NCBI GenBank assembly: GCA_002292025.1
Contig: DBBC01000081.1
Location: forward strand, 1-30,457
Source: Firmicutes bacterium UBA994
Lineage (GTDB): Bacteria > Bacillota > UBA994
Reading direction: 5' to 3'
DNA: 30,457 nucleotides
Below the pieces are notes generated by a model. The model did not search any database, was not told where the DNA came from, and was given only the letters and a program-made list of their open reading frames with translations. Both the position numbers and the translations under genes were made by a program. This document shows positions 15,313-23,999 of the stretch, in pieces; positions within the stretch are counted from its first letter, which is position 1; each line of letters starts with the position of its first letter.

Positions 15313-15782
15313 AGCGTCTTCTCGCCGTGCCCAACAGTGCGCACCATTACTCTGCCCTGAGTTACATATAACAGCACGGTGCGTCCGACGCTCCCTCCTA
15401 GGTCTTCGGCCACCACGGGCACGGCTAGGGAGCTGAGAATCTGCCTAGCTTGCGCTGCGTTGCGGTCACCGATATCAAAGCCGGCGCGAGTCACGCCGTT
15501 AGCAAACATGCGCGCGCCGCCGACCAAGCGAGCTCGGAGCAGCCTAGCGCCTCGTGCGCGCATTTCCGCGATTATTGCAGGAATTGCTAAGTCAGCAAAT
15601 TTATATGGGTTGGTGAAGCTGGTGAAATCTCTGCTATTGGGAAGCATAATGTGGGCCAGCCCACCCATACGTAAGTCAGCGTCATAAACTATTACGCCCA
15701 CACACGAGCCTAACCCGCGTGTCACGAGTATCCCGTGGGCAACCACCACCCTATACTCGCCAATTCCGACAGGATACTCCAT
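15309..15782 (-). CDS. cheD: Chemoreceptor glutamine deamidase CheD
   Basis: Deamidates glutamines on chemoreceptors and stimulates CheC. The catalytic triad expected from the Thermotoga enzyme is present at the same numbers: Thr21, Cys27 (GLGSCVGV) and His44 (LAHIMLP). Other conserved stretches are KFADLAIPAIIAEM and ARLVGGARMF. 157 aa. The ATG has GGGAGGATC upstream. Its neighbour cheC, two genes on, completes the CheC-CheD adaptation pair. Confidence 0.96.
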   Translation of the reverse strand: MEYPVGIGEYRVVVAHGILVTRGLGSCVGVIVYDADLRMGGLAHIMLPNSRDFTSFTNPYKFADLAIPAIIAEMRARGARLLRARLVGGARMFANGVTRAGFDIGDRNAAQARQILSSLAVPVVAEDLGGSVGRTVLLYVTQGRVMVRTVGHGEKTL

Positions 15783-15797
15783 CCACGATCCTCCCAG

Positions 15798-16541
15798 CTA
15801 TCTCCGCAAGTCAGTACTTCTCTCCCACATCTCGTCTAGCGTACGCACTGCAGCAGCATTGGCTTGGTACACCCGCTGCGCTCTGACCAGCGAGGTCATC
15901 TCTTCCAGCAGCACAACATTACTAGCCTCAAGGAATCCTTGTCTGACTACCGAAGTGCCTGCTGTCGGCGCACCCGAGTTCTCCCCCGGCACAAAGACTA
16001 GATTACCCAAGTGTACCAATCCCGCGGGGTTTACAAAAGCCACTAGGCGGAGAGAGCCACCGCTGGTGACCACGCCGTCGACAGCATATGTTACCCCGCC
16101 TTCCGCATCGATGTCAATCAATTGTGCTGTCGGTGGGATGGTCACTCCCGGCACGAAGGCACCAGAGGAATGCACCAGCCGTCCGGCCGCGTCAAGCGAA
16201 AAACTGCCTCCCCGCACAAAGACTGGCTGTTCCCGCGTGTCGGATAACTCCATAAAGCCATTGCCCACTAAAGCGATATCTAAGGCTCGCCCGGTTGGTA
16301 CCAAGTCGCCTTGCGAAATGACCGTCTCCGGTCGGTATTCTGCTCCATGGACAAGTCTGGCCTGCGGGCTAGACAGAGGTACACTGCTACCGTCTAGCGC
16401 TTGCACTAACAACTCGCTAAACGTCCCGCTCTGGCGTTTGTGACCCGCCGTCTTGGCGTTAGCGATGTTGCTACTTATCGCGGTCAGCCGATGCATCTGC
16501 GCTACCAGCCCGCTGACACTGCGCCTAATGCTCTGCAGCAT
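15798..16541 (-). CDS. flgG: Flagellar rod/hook-basal body protein, FlgG or FlhP type
   Basis: Axial protein of the distal rod, exported by the flagellar type III system. The 247-aa protein has the N-terminal flagellar rod helix (SISSNIAN-type sequence AISSNIANAKTAGHKRQ), the core GNGFMELSD and FVRGGSFSLDAAGRLV, and the C-terminal helix EASNVVLLEEMTSLVRAQRVYQANAAAVRTLDEM. The N-terminal consensus is altered (NAKTAGHKRQ where NVNTTGFK is usual). The gene pairs with the next upstream rod gene, as flhO-flhP in Bacillus or flgF-flgG elsewhere; which name fits each is not certain. ATG with GGGAGGAAGG upstream. Confidence 0.88.
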   Translation of the reverse strand: MLQSIRRSVSGLVAQMHRLTAISSNIANAKTAGHKRQSGTFSELLVQALDGSSVPLSSPQARLVHGAEYRPETVISQGDLVPTGRALDIALVGNGFMELSDTREQPVFVRGGSFSLDAAGRLVHSSGAFVPGVTIPPTAQLIDIDAEGGVTYAVDGVVTSGGSLRLVAFVNPAGLVHLGNLVFVPGENSGAPTAGTSVVRQGFLEASNVVLLEEMTSLVRAQRVYQANAAAVRTLDEMWERSTDLRR

Positions 16542-16552
16542 AACCTTCCTCC

Positions 16553-17293
16553 CTACCGAACGCTGCCGATTTCTCGGGCTCGCTCCATCAATTGGTCGTA
16601 GGTTGCGACGATTCTTTGCGCGCTCTGAAATATGCGGTTCGTCAAGAGCATGTCTACTATTTCTTCGCCGATATCGACGTTGGACTGCTCCAACATAGAC
16701 TGATGCACGCTGCCCTGACTGGTAACGGTAAGTAGACCGTCGCCCTGAAACTGACCATTCTCATCACGAACTAGGCCGCTGGGGTCGGGAAAGTTAACGA
16801 GGAGAAGTTGACCGGCGGAAGAATTGTCCACCAACACTTCCCCGCTGGGCAGAATCTTTAGCTCCCTCCCCTGCACGCTTAAGGGCGTTCTGTCACTGAG
16901 CAGCAAGCGCCCCCCGCGAGCATCAACCATATTTCCCAAGGCGTCAAGGCGAAAGTCGCCTGCGCGCGTGTACCGTACACCCAGAGGCGTCTGCACGGCA
17001 AAGAACCCTTGCCCGCTTATGGCTAGATGGTAAGGCGAGTGCGATTGTACAATCTGCCCTTGTCGATGATCTGTCACCGGCGCGCTAAGCGCTGTACGAG
17101 TAAATGTCGCGCCAAGCTGTGCCCGGCGTCCCGCGAGCTTGGCAACCCACATGGCTTGGGAGAAGACTTCCTCTGCAATTCCGTCGCGCTTGAACCCGGG
17201 AGTCTCCGCGTTGGCAATATTGCCGCTGATCATCTCTTGGCGCGTCTTAGCAATGACCATGGCGGACGTGGCTTGGTAGAGCCCACGCAGCAA
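16553..17293 (-). CDS. flgF: Flagellar rod/hook-basal body protein, FlgF or FlhO type
   Basis: Rod protein of 246 aa. Seen: MLRGLYQATSAMVIAKTRQE and SGNIANAETPGFKRD at the N-terminus, SGQGFFAVQTPLGVRYTRAGDF in the core, and LEQSNVDIGEEIVDMLLTNRIFQSAQRIV at the C-terminus. The start is TTG with AAAGGAG 9 nt upstream; the frame gives the canonical start of the family with no ATG available nearer. It is the first of two adjacent rod genes downstream of sigD, as in the late flagellar region of Clostridioides (from memory of that order). Confidence 0.88.
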   Translation of the reverse strand: MLRGLYQATSAMVIAKTRQEMISGNIANAETPGFKRDGIAEEVFSQAMWVAKLAGRRAQLGATFTRTALSAPVTDHRQGQIVQSHSPYHLAISGQGFFAVQTPLGVRYTRAGDFRLDALGNMVDARGGRLLLSDRTPLSVQGRELKILPSGEVLVDNSSAGQLLLVNFPDPSGLVRDENGQFQGDGLLTVTSQGSVHQSMLEQSNVDIGEEIVDMLLTNRIFQSAQRIVATYDQLMERAREIGSVR

Positions 17294-17299
17294 ATTGGT

Positions 17300-17635
17300 T
17301 CACTCCTTTCCGTGTAAACGAGTCAGTAGCTCAACTTGGCCCAGCGGCACACCTGTTGCTTGGGATATTTCCCCATTTTCTAGGCCCTCGTGATGGAGGG
17401 CTAAAATGCGCTCTTGCTTCCCGGCAGAAACGCTCGCTTTCTTAGGGCGAGTGCCGCGCCCTGACGCACCTCGAAGCCCCGCTCCGGCCGCAGTTAGGGC
17501 GACCAATTGTTCCTCGAGCGCCTGCACCCTAAGCGTGAGCGCATGATCCGTCACAGGCAGTCTATGGCTCTGTAAGTAAAGATAGCAGACAACCCCACCG
17601 GTTACAACACCAACAAGAAAAAAAACCAGATTCAA
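17300..17635 (-). CDS. SwrB/YlxL-like membrane protein with C-terminal helix-turn-helix-like region
   Basis: A 111-aa protein with one N-terminal membrane helix (NLVFFLVGVVTGGVVCYLYL), a short helical stretch that could coil (ALTLRVQALEEQLVAL), a basic Gly/Arg/Lys linker, and a C-terminal segment ERILALHHEGLENGEISQATGVPLGQVELLTRLH that resembles an HTH of the DUF6115 type. This architecture and its place directly after sigD match SwrB (YlxL) of Bacillus, a protein that promotes flagellar export-gate/basal body maturation. The match is by topology and synteny rather than a known catalytic motif. Start TTG with GAAGGAGTG 5 nt upstream. Confidence 0.72.
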   Translation of the reverse strand: MNLVFFLVGVVTGGVVCYLYLQSHRLPVTDHALTLRVQALEEQLVALTAAGAGLRGASGRGTRPKKASVSAGKQERILALHHEGLENGEISQATGVPLGQVELLTRLHGKE

Positions 17636-17639
17636 GATT

Positions 17640-18347
17640 TCACTCCTTCGATTGTATATGACTAAGCATTCGCCGCAACGACGTAATGGCCCTACTGTGC
17701 AGCTGAGACACGCGTCCTTCGGTCACACCGAAGACTGCGGCAATTTCTTTCAAAGTCAGTTCTTCCAGATAGTAAAGTGAGAGCATTTCCCTGTCCCGCG
17801 CGGGCAGATGCAGGAGTGCGGTGGTCAGCGCTTGCATCAACTCGCTCTCCAAGAGCGCGTGCGCCGGGTCAGGACTGCCAGCGGACCCCACCACTTGCGC
17901 TACTTGCAGCTCTTCCCCTTCCGCCGAGAACAATACACGGTCCAATGAAACTACGGAACGCAACGCCATGTGCGCCAGAATGACGTGAACCTCGGAGACG
18001 GAAAGGCTAAGCTCTGTTGCCATGCGCTCCGCGGTGACGTCCTCACCTTGCGCCATCACTCTCTCCTCCGCCTCGCGATACTGACCGATGCGGTCATTTA
18101 CAATGCGCGGGCTAAAGCTAAGGCTGCGGATAGTATCAAGCATCGCCCCGCGAATGCGCCGGTAGGCAAAACTGGCAAAGTTTGTTTCCCGGGCAGAGTC
18201 ATACTTCTCAGCCGCCTCTAAAAGCCCGATCACACCATGCGCGACAAGGTCTTCTCTGTCCAAGACTTCAGGCGAAGGGATGTAGATACGACCGGCGATG
18301 CGGCGGACCAAGGGCAGGTAGGCGAGAACTAATTGGTCTTTGTCCAT
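17640..18347 (-). CDS. sigD: RNA polymerase sigma factor for flagellar operon (FliA/SigD)
   Basis: Directs late flagellar and chemotaxis genes. The 235-aa protein shows region 2 (DREDLVAHGVIGLLEAAEKYD, FASFAYRRIRGAMLDTIRS), region 3 (VTAERMATELSLSVSEVHVI) and region 4 (LPARDREMLSLYYLEELTLKEIAAVFGVTEGRVSQLHSRA). The piece after region 2 reads FSPRIVNDRIGQ where many homologues have WVPRS. Located between a PilZ gene and the swrB-like gene, as in other Bacillota. The anti-sigma factor FlgM is not in the window. ATG starts 1 nt after the pilZ stop. Confidence 0.97.
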   Translation of the reverse strand: MDKDQLVLAYLPLVRRIAGRIYIPSPEVLDREDLVAHGVIGLLEAAEKYDSARETNFASFAYRRIRGAMLDTIRSLSFSPRIVNDRIGQYREAEERVMAQGEDVTAERMATELSLSVSEVHVILAHMALRSVVSLDRVLFSAEGEELQVAQVVGSAGSPDPAHALLESELMQALTTALLHLPARDREMLSLYYLEELTLKEIAAVFGVTEGRVSQLHSRAITSLRRMLSHIQSKE

Positions 18348-18348
18348 A

Positions 18349-18993
18349 CTAAACCTTCAGTTTTCTGCGTCCGGCTAACATACGCTCAAAGACGTATCCT
18401 ACAATGAGGTCTTGCGTTGTTTCTGGCAGTGTCGGGAAACGAATGCCGCTGTGAAAAGTTGCCGGCCCGATCTCATCTGCTCGCTCTACACGCACTACTT
18501 TTCCCTGCACAAGGAGCACACCGTCTTCTTTGCGCAGCGTAAACTGCAGGTAAATATCTTGACCGACTGTAAGCGGAGACTTGTGCGAAATTCTTGCGCC
18601 TCCCCCGCTTAAATCAAGCAAATAACCTTTGTGCCAAACGCTATCCTCCAAAGTCCTAAACAACTGGGGAATCAAGACCGGTAACCGCACAAAGGCACGC
18701 CTTTGAATCCTGACAAAGTTTTTAGGGCGAGAAAGGTGGTATAACGGGACGCTCTTCACCTCGCGTCGCAGCACTTGCGCCGTAAACCCGTATTGGGCGT
18801 GCGTTAATTTATCCGTCAGCAGACAATTAACTTCATCGCCGGGGCGCAATACATGCACTTCCGCCCCGGCAAAGAAGGACGAAACGGCGAAGCTATCGGC
18901 ATAAACTTCTTCAATGCGCGTGATCCATGTCGCCTTGCTGTCCTCGTGCCAAACCTCCAGCCTTAAACCGACGCGAAAGGTAGGTGCTATCAT
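18349..18993 (-). CDS. PilZ-domain c-di-GMP receptor (YcgR/MotI-like)
   Basis: Predicted cytoplasmic flagellar brake: binds cyclic di-GMP and slows or stops the motor. The 214-aa protein has a YcgR-N-like first domain (VGLRLEVWHEDSKATWITRIEEV) and a PilZ domain with both ligand motifs: Arg99-x3-Arg103 (RAFVR) and Asp127-x-Ser129-x2-Gly132 (DLSGGG). The frame is open further up into flhG, but the ATG at 18993 has GGGGGA 7-8 nt upstream and starts 1 nt after the flhG stop. Sitting in the flagellar operon between flhG and sigD implies it is made with the motor. The stator genes motA and motB are in the same operon, a likely target. Confidence 0.9.
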   Translation of the reverse strand: MIAPTFRVGLRLEVWHEDSKATWITRIEEVYADSFAVSSFFAGAEVHVLRPGDEVNCLLTDKLTHAQYGFTAQVLRREVKSVPLYHLSRPKNFVRIQRRAFVRLPVLIPQLFRTLEDSVWHKGYLLDLSGGGARISHKSPLTVGQDIYLQFTLRKEDGVLLVQGKVVRVERADEIGPATFHSGIRFPTLPETTQDLIVGYVFERMLAGRRKLKV

Positions 18994-18994
18994 A

Positions 18995-19855
18995 TCATCT
19001 TCCCCCAAAAAGACGCTTGAGCCCGAGCAACAGTCCCCGCTCCGCCACCGGCGCAAGCGTCTCGCCGACTAAGCTACGCGCAATGGCGTCGACTTGTCTG
19101 CTAGGGGTGCTGTCAGGATGACTTAAGACAAACGGGCGCTGTTTTCGCACCGCCTGGCTCACTATGACATCGTCGGAAATCACGCCTAAAAACTGCACCT
19201 TATGCCGCAGGAAGCGCTCGGCGAGTGTCATAAAGCGTTCCCCCGTAGCTCTGCCATCTTCCAGACCAAGCGAACGGTTTACAATCAAGGCAATACTGCG
19301 TGCCGCACGCGTGGATACCAGCAGCTTGACCAGCGCGTAAGCATCGGTAATCGAAGTAGGCTCAGGTGTCACCACTACGATAACCTCATCGGCAAGGTTG
19401 GCAAAGGCGAGGACATTGCGGGAAATGCCCGCTCCTGTGTCAAAAATAAGGAAGTCGGTGTTGTACTCTAGTGTCGCCAATTCCGTAATTAGTCGTTCGC
19501 GTTCCTCGGGGTTCATATTTGCCATTTCTTGTACGCCGGAGGCAGCGGGGATAATCTGCAATCCATAAGGCCCTAAACCTATGATCTCCTCCAGCCGCTT
19601 CTCACCCTTAATGACATGCTCGAGGTCATGGTCAAAATACTGCCCCAGTACCACGTCTACATTAGCTAGTCCTAGGTCTGCATCGACGATAGTAGTTGTT
19701 TTTCCGCTTCTGGACAAGGCAATGCCCAGATTGACTGCCAGATTGGTTTTGCCCACCCCACCTTTACCGCTGACGATGGTAATAATCTTGGCACGCTGGC
19801 GCGGGGGAGCCTTCCCTACGAGTTGGCGCAGCAAGTGTGCTTGGTCCGTCCTCAT
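18995..19855 (-). CDS. flhG: Flagellum number/site regulator FlhG (YlxH), MinD-family ATPase
   Basis: ParA/MinD-type ATPase that works with FlhF to set flagellar number and location. Seen: N-terminal DQAHLLRQLV (residues 4-13), the DQAxxLR element known to stimulate FlhF GTPase; deviant Walker A SGKGGVGKTNLAVNL; VDADLGLANVDVVLG; FDTGAGISRNVLAF. The C-terminus (LAPVAERGLLLGLKRLFGG) forms an amphipathic helix that could touch the membrane. 286 aa; ATGA overlap with flhF. Confidence 0.96.
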   Translation of the reverse strand: MRTDQAHLLRQLVGKAPPRQRAKIITIVSGKGGVGKTNLAVNLGIALSRSGKTTTIVDADLGLANVDVVLGQYFDHDLEHVIKGEKRLEEIIGLGPYGLQIIPAASGVQEMANMNPEERERLITELATLEYNTDFLIFDTGAGISRNVLAFANLADEVIVVVTPEPTSITDAYALVKLLVSTRAARSIALIVNRSLGLEDGRATGERFMTLAERFLRHKVQFLGVISDDVIVSQAVRKQRPFVLSHPDSTPSRQVDAIARSLVGETLAPVAERGLLLGLKRLFGGR

Positions 19856-20892
19856 ACGTTCACCCCCAAGACTAAGCGCGCCAGTTCTTGTGGATGGGCT
19901 TCACGAATGTCCTCGGGTACATTTTGACCGTTAGTGAAGTAGGCCACCGGGATAGAGGTGCGAAAACACAAATCCACGATGCCGCCTAGACTTTCTGTCT
20001 CGTCGCACTTGGTGAAGATAGCGGCAGCAAGCCCAAAATCGCAATAAGCTTTGTAAATGCTCAGTAAGTCTCTGCTTTTCGTGGTGGAACTGAGCACTAG
20101 GTACTTCTCTAAATCGGAGATGCCTTCAAAATAGGTGCGTATCTCCGAAACTTGCAGCGGCTTCCGCGCCGAGCGGCCGGTGGTATCGATGAAAATTGCG
20201 TCCTTAGTCTTAAACTCCGTCAATGCGTCAATGAGCTCAGACGGAGCACCTACTACCGCTACCGGCACACCGATAATATCCCCGTAGATGCGCAGTTGCT
20301 CTACTGCCCCAATGCGAAACGTGTCTATCGTAATCAGCGCGACTTTTTTCTGCTCCTGTAGCGCCTGTTGAGCGGCAAGTTTGGCTATAGTCGTGGTCTT
20401 GCCTACCCCGGTCGGACCCACAAAAGCCTGAATCCGCTTGCGTTTACCCTTGGGGCGCTCATAGGGCGAAAAACACTTGGCGAGGCGATCTAGTACCCGC
20501 TTCTCCTCGTCTGCCGCTTTATCGCCCGTCCCCAGCTGTTCACTGAGCAAAGCTATGACTTCAGGACTAAGGTCAGCAAGCCGGAAGCGTTCCGCCCATC
20601 GCGCCGGAGGCGCGCCCTTAGCGGTAGCTTTAAGTGAAGCTGCGCCAATTGTGCCGAGCATTGCCTTAATTTCTATAAGTTCATTGCGCAAGGCGTTGTC
20701 CGGCTCTAAGCGATTCTCTGCTATGCGCTCAACAGCAGCAGTCACTTCTACTCGGGTAGGCCGAAACCAGCCCAAGAAACCTGGCTCTCTCAACGTGCGC
20801 GAACTTACAATTACGGCTTCCGGGCCCAACTCTTTGCGCAACATGTGTAGTGCCACCTGCATATCTTTGGCTACAACCTTTTTGATTCTCAC
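19852..20892 (-). CDS. flhF: SRP-type GTPase FlhF
   Basis: Third SRP-family GTPase, determines flagellar placement and is regulated by FlhG. N-terminal basic domain (MRIKKVVAKDMQVALHMLRKELG) with a variable linker, then the NG domain: P-loop FVGPTGVGKTTTIAKLAAQ, DTFRIGAVEQLRIYGD, DTTGRSARKP, FTKCDETESLGG. 346 aa, normal. Start GTG shares bases with the flhA stop (GTGA), so it is translationally coupled. In Bacillota FlhF affects flagellar pattern without being essential for assembly. Confidence 0.96.
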   Translation of the reverse strand: MRIKKVVAKDMQVALHMLRKELGPEAVIVSSRTLREPGFLGWFRPTRVEVTAAVERIAENRLEPDNALRNELIEIKAMLGTIGAASLKATAKGAPPARWAERFRLADLSPEVIALLSEQLGTGDKAADEEKRVLDRLAKCFSPYERPKGKRKRIQAFVGPTGVGKTTTIAKLAAQQALQEQKKVALITIDTFRIGAVEQLRIYGDIIGVPVAVVGAPSELIDALTEFKTKDAIFIDTTGRSARKPLQVSEIRTYFEGISDLEKYLVLSSTTKSRDLLSIYKAYCDFGLAAAIFTKCDETESLGGIVDLCFRTSIPVAYFTNGQNVPEDIREAHPQELARLVLGVNV

Positions 20893-22922
20893 TCCAGCCC
20901 CACCGCCCCCAAAGATTCCACTTCCACGTCGCCGCTAACTTCGCCGGGAGATAGAATGGTCAGCGTCGGGAAGTGGCGTTGGGTGAAGCGACGTAGGGGC
21001 AACCTTAACTTGCTCGGCACCAGCAGGACAGGGGCTCGCCCATCCGACATGCTGACCCGTTCAAGGTTTTTAGCCAGCCGTTCAAAGAAAAGGTGGAGCT
21101 TGCTCGGCTCAAGAATTACGTGCCCGCCGCCGGATGCCGCAATGGATTCTAAGAGGTGCTGTTCTAAGCGCGGATGAAGGGTAAGCACATGGACAACGCC
21201 TTTGTCTGCCACGGTATGGCTAATGGTACGGGCTAGTGAGTGTCTGACACTTTCTAACAGGAAGTCCGGTTCGCGCGACGTGCGCACATTGTCCGCTATA
21301 GCCTCGAGAATGCCTACCATGTCGCGAATACTCACTCCCTCCTGCAGCAGCCCCTGCAGCACCTTTTGCACATCGCCTAACGCCACTTGTTCGCTGCTTA
21401 GTTCCTCGACCACAGCAGGGTTCAGCTCCTTTACTTTGTCCAGCAGCTCTCGCACCTCTTGCCTTCCCAGCAGCTCATGCGCATGACGCTTGATTACCTC
21501 ACTTAGATGTGTGACCATCACGGTTGTGCAGTCCACCACAGTAAGGCCAAGAACCTCGGCTCTTTCGCGGTCTTGCGCTGCAATCCACCGCGCCGGAAGT
21601 CCAAAGGTCGGTTCTTTAGTATCAACCCCTGCTATATCTATCTTACCTCCCGCATAATCCATAGCCAACAGTGAGTTTGGCTGCAACTCGCCCACGGCTA
21701 CCTGATTGCCGCGAATTTTAATGGCGTACTGATTAGGCCTTAACTGCAAGTTATCCCGAATGCGGATAGGGCGAATAAACACGCCCTGTTCGGTAATCAA
21801 GCGCCGTCTCACCGCCGCAAGACGTTCCAGCAGATCACCGCCGTGACTCCCATCCGTCAGACGAACGAGCCCAAACCCAATTTCAATGTCTAACTGCTCA
21901 TGCGACAGGAGCGTCAACACGTTCTCAGGCTCAATAGGTCGCGCTGGTGGCGCTGGCGTGAAGCGCGCTGCCTTCTCTTTCTCTTCCATAGATAACACAT
22001 ACGCCAAGTAGCCCGTGGCTCCGGCCACTGCCAAGAAAGGAACAGCCGGCAGAGCAGGCACTAATCCGAGGCCTCCCAGCAACACAGCTGCCATACCAAT
22101 CACTTTGGAACGCGCAAAAAGTTGACCGGATACTTCGGTGCCAAAACCATAGTCAGTGTTCGCGCGCGTGACCAAAATACCTGTAGCCGTGGAGAGGAGC
22201 AGTGCCGGCAGCTGGCTTACCAATCCGTCGCCGACAGTGAGCGCCACGTACGTTGCGACCGCCCGCTGCCATGGCCAGCCAAGCTGCGCCATACCGACGG
22301 TCAGCCCGCCAATGATGTTAATTATGGTAATGACGATACCCGCAATGGCATCACCTTTGACAAACTTGCTCGCGCCATCCATAGCCCCATAAAAGTCAGC
22401 CTCGCGCTGCAGCATTTTGCGCCGCTCACGCGCTTGCTCCTCGTTGATAAGGCCAGAATTAAGGTCAGCGTCAACCGCCATCTGTTTGCCAGGCATAGCG
22501 TCAAGGGTGAAGCGTGCGGCCACCTCGGCCACGCGCCCGGCGCCATTAGTAATAACTACGAATTGAATCACTGTGATGATGATAAAGATAACCAGCCCGA
22601 CTACGTAATTTCCCGCCACCACAAAGTCCCCAAACGCGGCGATCACCGCCCCCGCAGCTCCGTCAGAAAGAATGAGTCGTGTAGAGGCCACGTTTAATGC
22701 CAGCCGCAGCAGGGTGGTAACTAAGAGCAGCGTGGGGAAAACGCTTAGTTGGAGCACATTGGTGGTAAACAGGGTGGTGAGAAAGATTATTACGCTGATG
22801 GTAATGTTAATGATCAACAAAAAGTCAAGCAGACCAGCCTGTAGCGGGATAATGATAATAAGTATTATCCCAATCACCAAGGAGGCTATGATTATGTCAG
22901 TATAGCGCAGTAATGTACGCAC
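20889..22922 (-). CDS. flhA: Flagellar export gate protein FlhA
   Basis: Large subunit of the type III export gate: eight N-terminal membrane helices then a cytoplasmic substrate-chaperone docking domain. Seen: the FHIPEP signature region RVAEVAARFTLDAMPGKQMAVD through ADLNSGLINEEQARERRK near residues 130-165, and a long cytoplasmic part from about residue 320. 677 aa, full length. Start GTG with AAGGAGG 9 nt upstream, directly abutting the flhB stop. Confidence 0.98.
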   Translation of the reverse strand: MRTLLRYTDIIIASLVIGIILIIIIPLQAGLLDFLLIINITISVIIFLTTLFTTNVLQLSVFPTLLLVTTLLRLALNVASTRLILSDGAAGAVIAAFGDFVVAGNYVVGLVIFIIITVIQFVVITNGAGRVAEVAARFTLDAMPGKQMAVDADLNSGLINEEQARERRKMLQREADFYGAMDGASKFVKGDAIAGIVITIINIIGGLTVGMAQLGWPWQRAVATYVALTVGDGLVSQLPALLLSTATGILVTRANTDYGFGTEVSGQLFARSKVIGMAAVLLGGLGLVPALPAVPFLAVAGATGYLAYVLSMEEKEKAARFTPAPPARPIEPENVLTLLSHEQLDIEIGFGLVRLTDGSHGGDLLERLAAVRRRLITEQGVFIRPIRIRDNLQLRPNQYAIKIRGNQVAVGELQPNSLLAMDYAGGKIDIAGVDTKEPTFGLPARWIAAQDRERAEVLGLTVVDCTTVMVTHLSEVIKRHAHELLGRQEVRELLDKVKELNPAVVEELSSEQVALGDVQKVLQGLLQEGVSIRDMVGILEAIADNVRTSREPDFLLESVRHSLARTISHTVADKGVVHVLTLHPRLEQHLLESIAASGGGHVILEPSKLHLFFERLAKNLERVSMSDGRAPVLLVPSKLRLPLRRFTQRHFPTLTILSPGEVSGDVEVESLGAVGLE

Positions 22923-23999
22923 TCAAGGCAGCCTCCTTTGTCGCGAAAATATGTCGGCCAGAATCTCAGCCACGGCTCTGTAAAGCGCGACGGGGATTTC
23001 ACGCCCCACTTCTGCCTGCTGGTAGAGGGAGCGTGCCAACTCAGGGTTTTCCACTAGCGGGATGCCGCATTCAGTGGCGCGTAGTTTGATGCGCATCGCT
23101 AAGTAATCGCATCCTTTAGCTACGACCGTAGGTGCACCTGCGTCGACCCCACGTTCATAGCGCAAGGCTACAGCAAAGTGAGTAGGGTTGGTGACCACCA
23201 CAGTTGCGGTTGGAATAGCCGCAAACATCCGCCCGGTGGCCAACAGACGCTGCCGCTCGCGTTGCCGCGCCTTAATTTGCGGGTCACCTTCCATCTGCTT
23301 GTGTTCTTCCTTCACTTCTTGCCGCGTCATCATCATGTTTTGCCGAAACTCATGCCGCTGGTAAAGAAAGTCAATCAAACCAATGACTAGATATGTGACC
23401 CCCACGCGCAGTGCGACGCCGTAAAGCACGCGCCCCACCAACACTAAAGAGCTGGCACCCTCGCTATACCCGGCTAATAACAGGTGCTCCATCTCGCCCT
23501 GCAAGCCGAGGTAGGCTGCGAAACCTACCGCCAGCAGTTTGGCTAGCGCCTTCACTAAATCAAACAGCGCTCGGGTGGACATCATGCGCCCCAAACCTGC
23601 TATTGGGTCGAGCCTGCTAAACTCTGGGCTTAGAGGGGCGCTACTCCATAAAAACCCCACTTGCAGAACGTTAGCAACTACACCGATGCCCAATGCCGCC
23701 GCCAACAGGGGCCATACCATAGCTGTGAAGCTGTTAACGGCATGCAAGAGAAGTGGCGCAAATGAGTACTCCAAGTTTGTTACTGCTGACAGATTCCGAA
23801 GCGACACGACGATGTAAGTGAGCGAGGCGTTAATGAGCCGCTCTGCGGTCACAGCCAGCACTGCGGCCATGCCGAGGAATCCAACAGCGGCCACTAAATC
23901 CATGCTTCTTGCCGCCTGTCCTTTCGCTCTTGCTTCGCTAAGTCGCCTGGGAGTCGCTTGCTCGGTCCGTTCTTGCTGACTCTGCTGTTCAGGTGTCAT
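22923..23999 (-). CDS. flhB: Flagellar export switch protein FlhB
   Basis: Controls the change of export specificity from rod/hook to filament. Four membrane helices (about residues 30-210) followed by a cytoplasmic domain with the self-cleavage site Asn271-Pro-Thr-His (VVVTNPTHFAVALRYERG). N-terminal QERTEQATPRRLSEARAKGQ is typical. 358 aa; ATGA overlap with fliR. Its partner in switching, FliK, is encoded at the start of the same operon. Confidence 0.98.
   Translation of the reverse strand: MTPEQQSQQERTEQATPRRLSEARAKGQAARSMDLVAAVGFLGMAAVLAVTAERLINASLTYIVVSLRNLSAVTNLEYSFAPLLLHAVNSFTAMVWPLLAAALGIGVVANVLQVGFLWSSAPLSPEFSRLDPIAGLGRMMSTRALFDLVKALAKLLAVGFAAYLGLQGEMEHLLLAGYSEGASSLVLVGRVLYGVALRVGVTYLVIGLIDFLYQRHEFRQNMMMTRQEVKEEHKQMEGDPQIKARQRERQRLLATGRMFAAIPTATVVVTNPTHFAVALRYERGVDAGAPTVVAKGCDYLAMRIKLRATECGIPLVENPELARSLYQQAEVGREIPVALYRAVAEILADIFSRQRRLP

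Noticed and set aside
15859..16443. Plus-strand 194-codon open frame
   Set aside because: Fully antisense to flgG, rich in Pro/Ser/Thr/Arg, no ribosome-binding site and no family resemblance. It is a shadow of the coding strand.
18880..18900. GCCGATA-like -10 of a SigD promoter on the minus strand
   Set aside because: It lies within the PilZ coding sequence and has no TAAA element at the right distance.
22122..22697. Plus-strand 191-codon open frame
   Set aside because: Antisense to the FHIPEP region of flhA; no recognisable domain.
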